5,563 nucleotides of DNA from Candidatus Tariuqbacter arcticus (lineage in GTDB: Bacteria; Electryoneota; Tariuqbacteria; Tariuqbacterales; Tariuqbacteraceae). The translations under genes were made by a program, and so were the position numbers. Of this stretch, positions 5,498-5,563 are shown piece after piece (within the stretch, counting starts at the first letter, position 1; each line of letters starts with the position of its first letter). The notes beneath the pieces were generated by a model. The model worked only from the letters and a program-made list of their open reading frames with translations. It did not search any database and had not been told where the DNA came from. The stretch covers positions 1 through 5,563 of the forward strand of contig JABMRZ010000216.1 in NCBI GenBank assembly GCA_013202315.1, written 5' to 3'.

Positions 5498-5563
5498 GGA
5501 TTTAGGATATAGGATTTAGGATTTAGGATTTAGGATATAGGATTAAGGATTTAGGATTTAGGA
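5498..5563. repeat. GGATTTA heptamer array, right edge
   Basis: Nine complete 7-bp units plus GGA run to the window edge. Six units are GGATTTA, two are GGATATA and one is GGATTAA, so all changes fall in the last four bases while GGA is invariant. The array probably continues beyond the window. Confidence 0.95.

Larger units (their letters stand above)
4957..5563. other. 607-bp non-coding region upstream of the operon
   Basis: I see no convincing gene here. From the operon outwards it holds a weak SD, three GGGGTTA units, a 10-bp inverted repeat (5073-5105), a dispersed-repeat-like hairpin (5191-5222), the likely operon promoter (5258-5285), an A8 run (5296-5303), an AT-rich stretch with GATATTTA twice (5307 and 5323), an 8-bp inverted repeat (5448-5472), and the terminal GGATTTA array. 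It is clearly more AT-rich than the genes. Open frames are short: a 9-codon frame at 5068 and a 34-codon frame at 5154, neither persuasive. Confidence 0.75.

Noticed and set aside
5498..5563. CRISPR array or eukaryotic telomere
   Set aside because: Units are 7 bp with no spacers, so it is not CRISPR. The unit resembles plant telomeric TTTAGGG, but the GGA form, degenerate copies, short length and adjoining bacterial operon with Shine-Dalgarno sites argue against a telomere.

Overview
The window carries one two-gene operon on the minus strand, with repeat-rich non-coding DNA on both sides. The organism looks like an uncultured Gram-negative bacterium of the FCB superphylum, of the Zixibacteria / Marinimicrobia / KSB1 type. 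This is an inference from three things: a secreted modular lipoprotein with a 'DNPLDxxNP' motif just after its N-terminal cysteine, a periplasmic protein combining CsgG-like, PEGA and DUF5683-like parts, and short dispersed intergenic hairpins and heptamer arrays. No rRNA or core gene is present to fix the phylum.

Layout, left to right. Bases 1-156 are non-coding and hold a degenerate GGATTTA-type heptamer array and a short ATTCCCGC/GCGGGAAT hairpin element. Bases 157-3306 (minus) encode a 1049-residue probable lipoprotein: a fibronectin-III-like domain, five Ig-like modules with an 87-residue period, a further Ig-like domain, and seven ~50-residue repeats that fit a seven-bladed beta-propeller. 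Bases 3319-4956 (minus) encode a 545-residue exported protein: a CsgG/LpoB-like domain, three PEGA domains and a membrane-associated C-terminus. Bases 4957-5563 hold no convincing gene. They contain the likely operon promoter (about 5258-5285), a leader of about 295 nt with a GGGGTTA triplet array and a 10-bp inverted repeat, a dispersed-repeat-like hairpin, AT-rich DNA, and a clean GGATTTA array that runs off the edge.

The PEGA gene is transcribed first. The lipoprotein follows after 12 nt, and its Shine-Dalgarno begins inside the PEGA gene's stop codon, so the two are probably translationally coupled. Both products should work in the envelope: the PEGA protein in the periplasm or anchored in a membrane, the lipoprotein on the outer membrane or cell surface. 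Neither has a recognisable catalytic site. A structural, adhesive or envelope-assembly role is the most that can be inferred.

I see no CRISPR, phage, transposase, tRNA or rRNA. The most interesting signals are the regular repeat architecture of the lipoprotein, including one module with an extra 26 residues, and the related 7-bp repeats at three non-coding sites.
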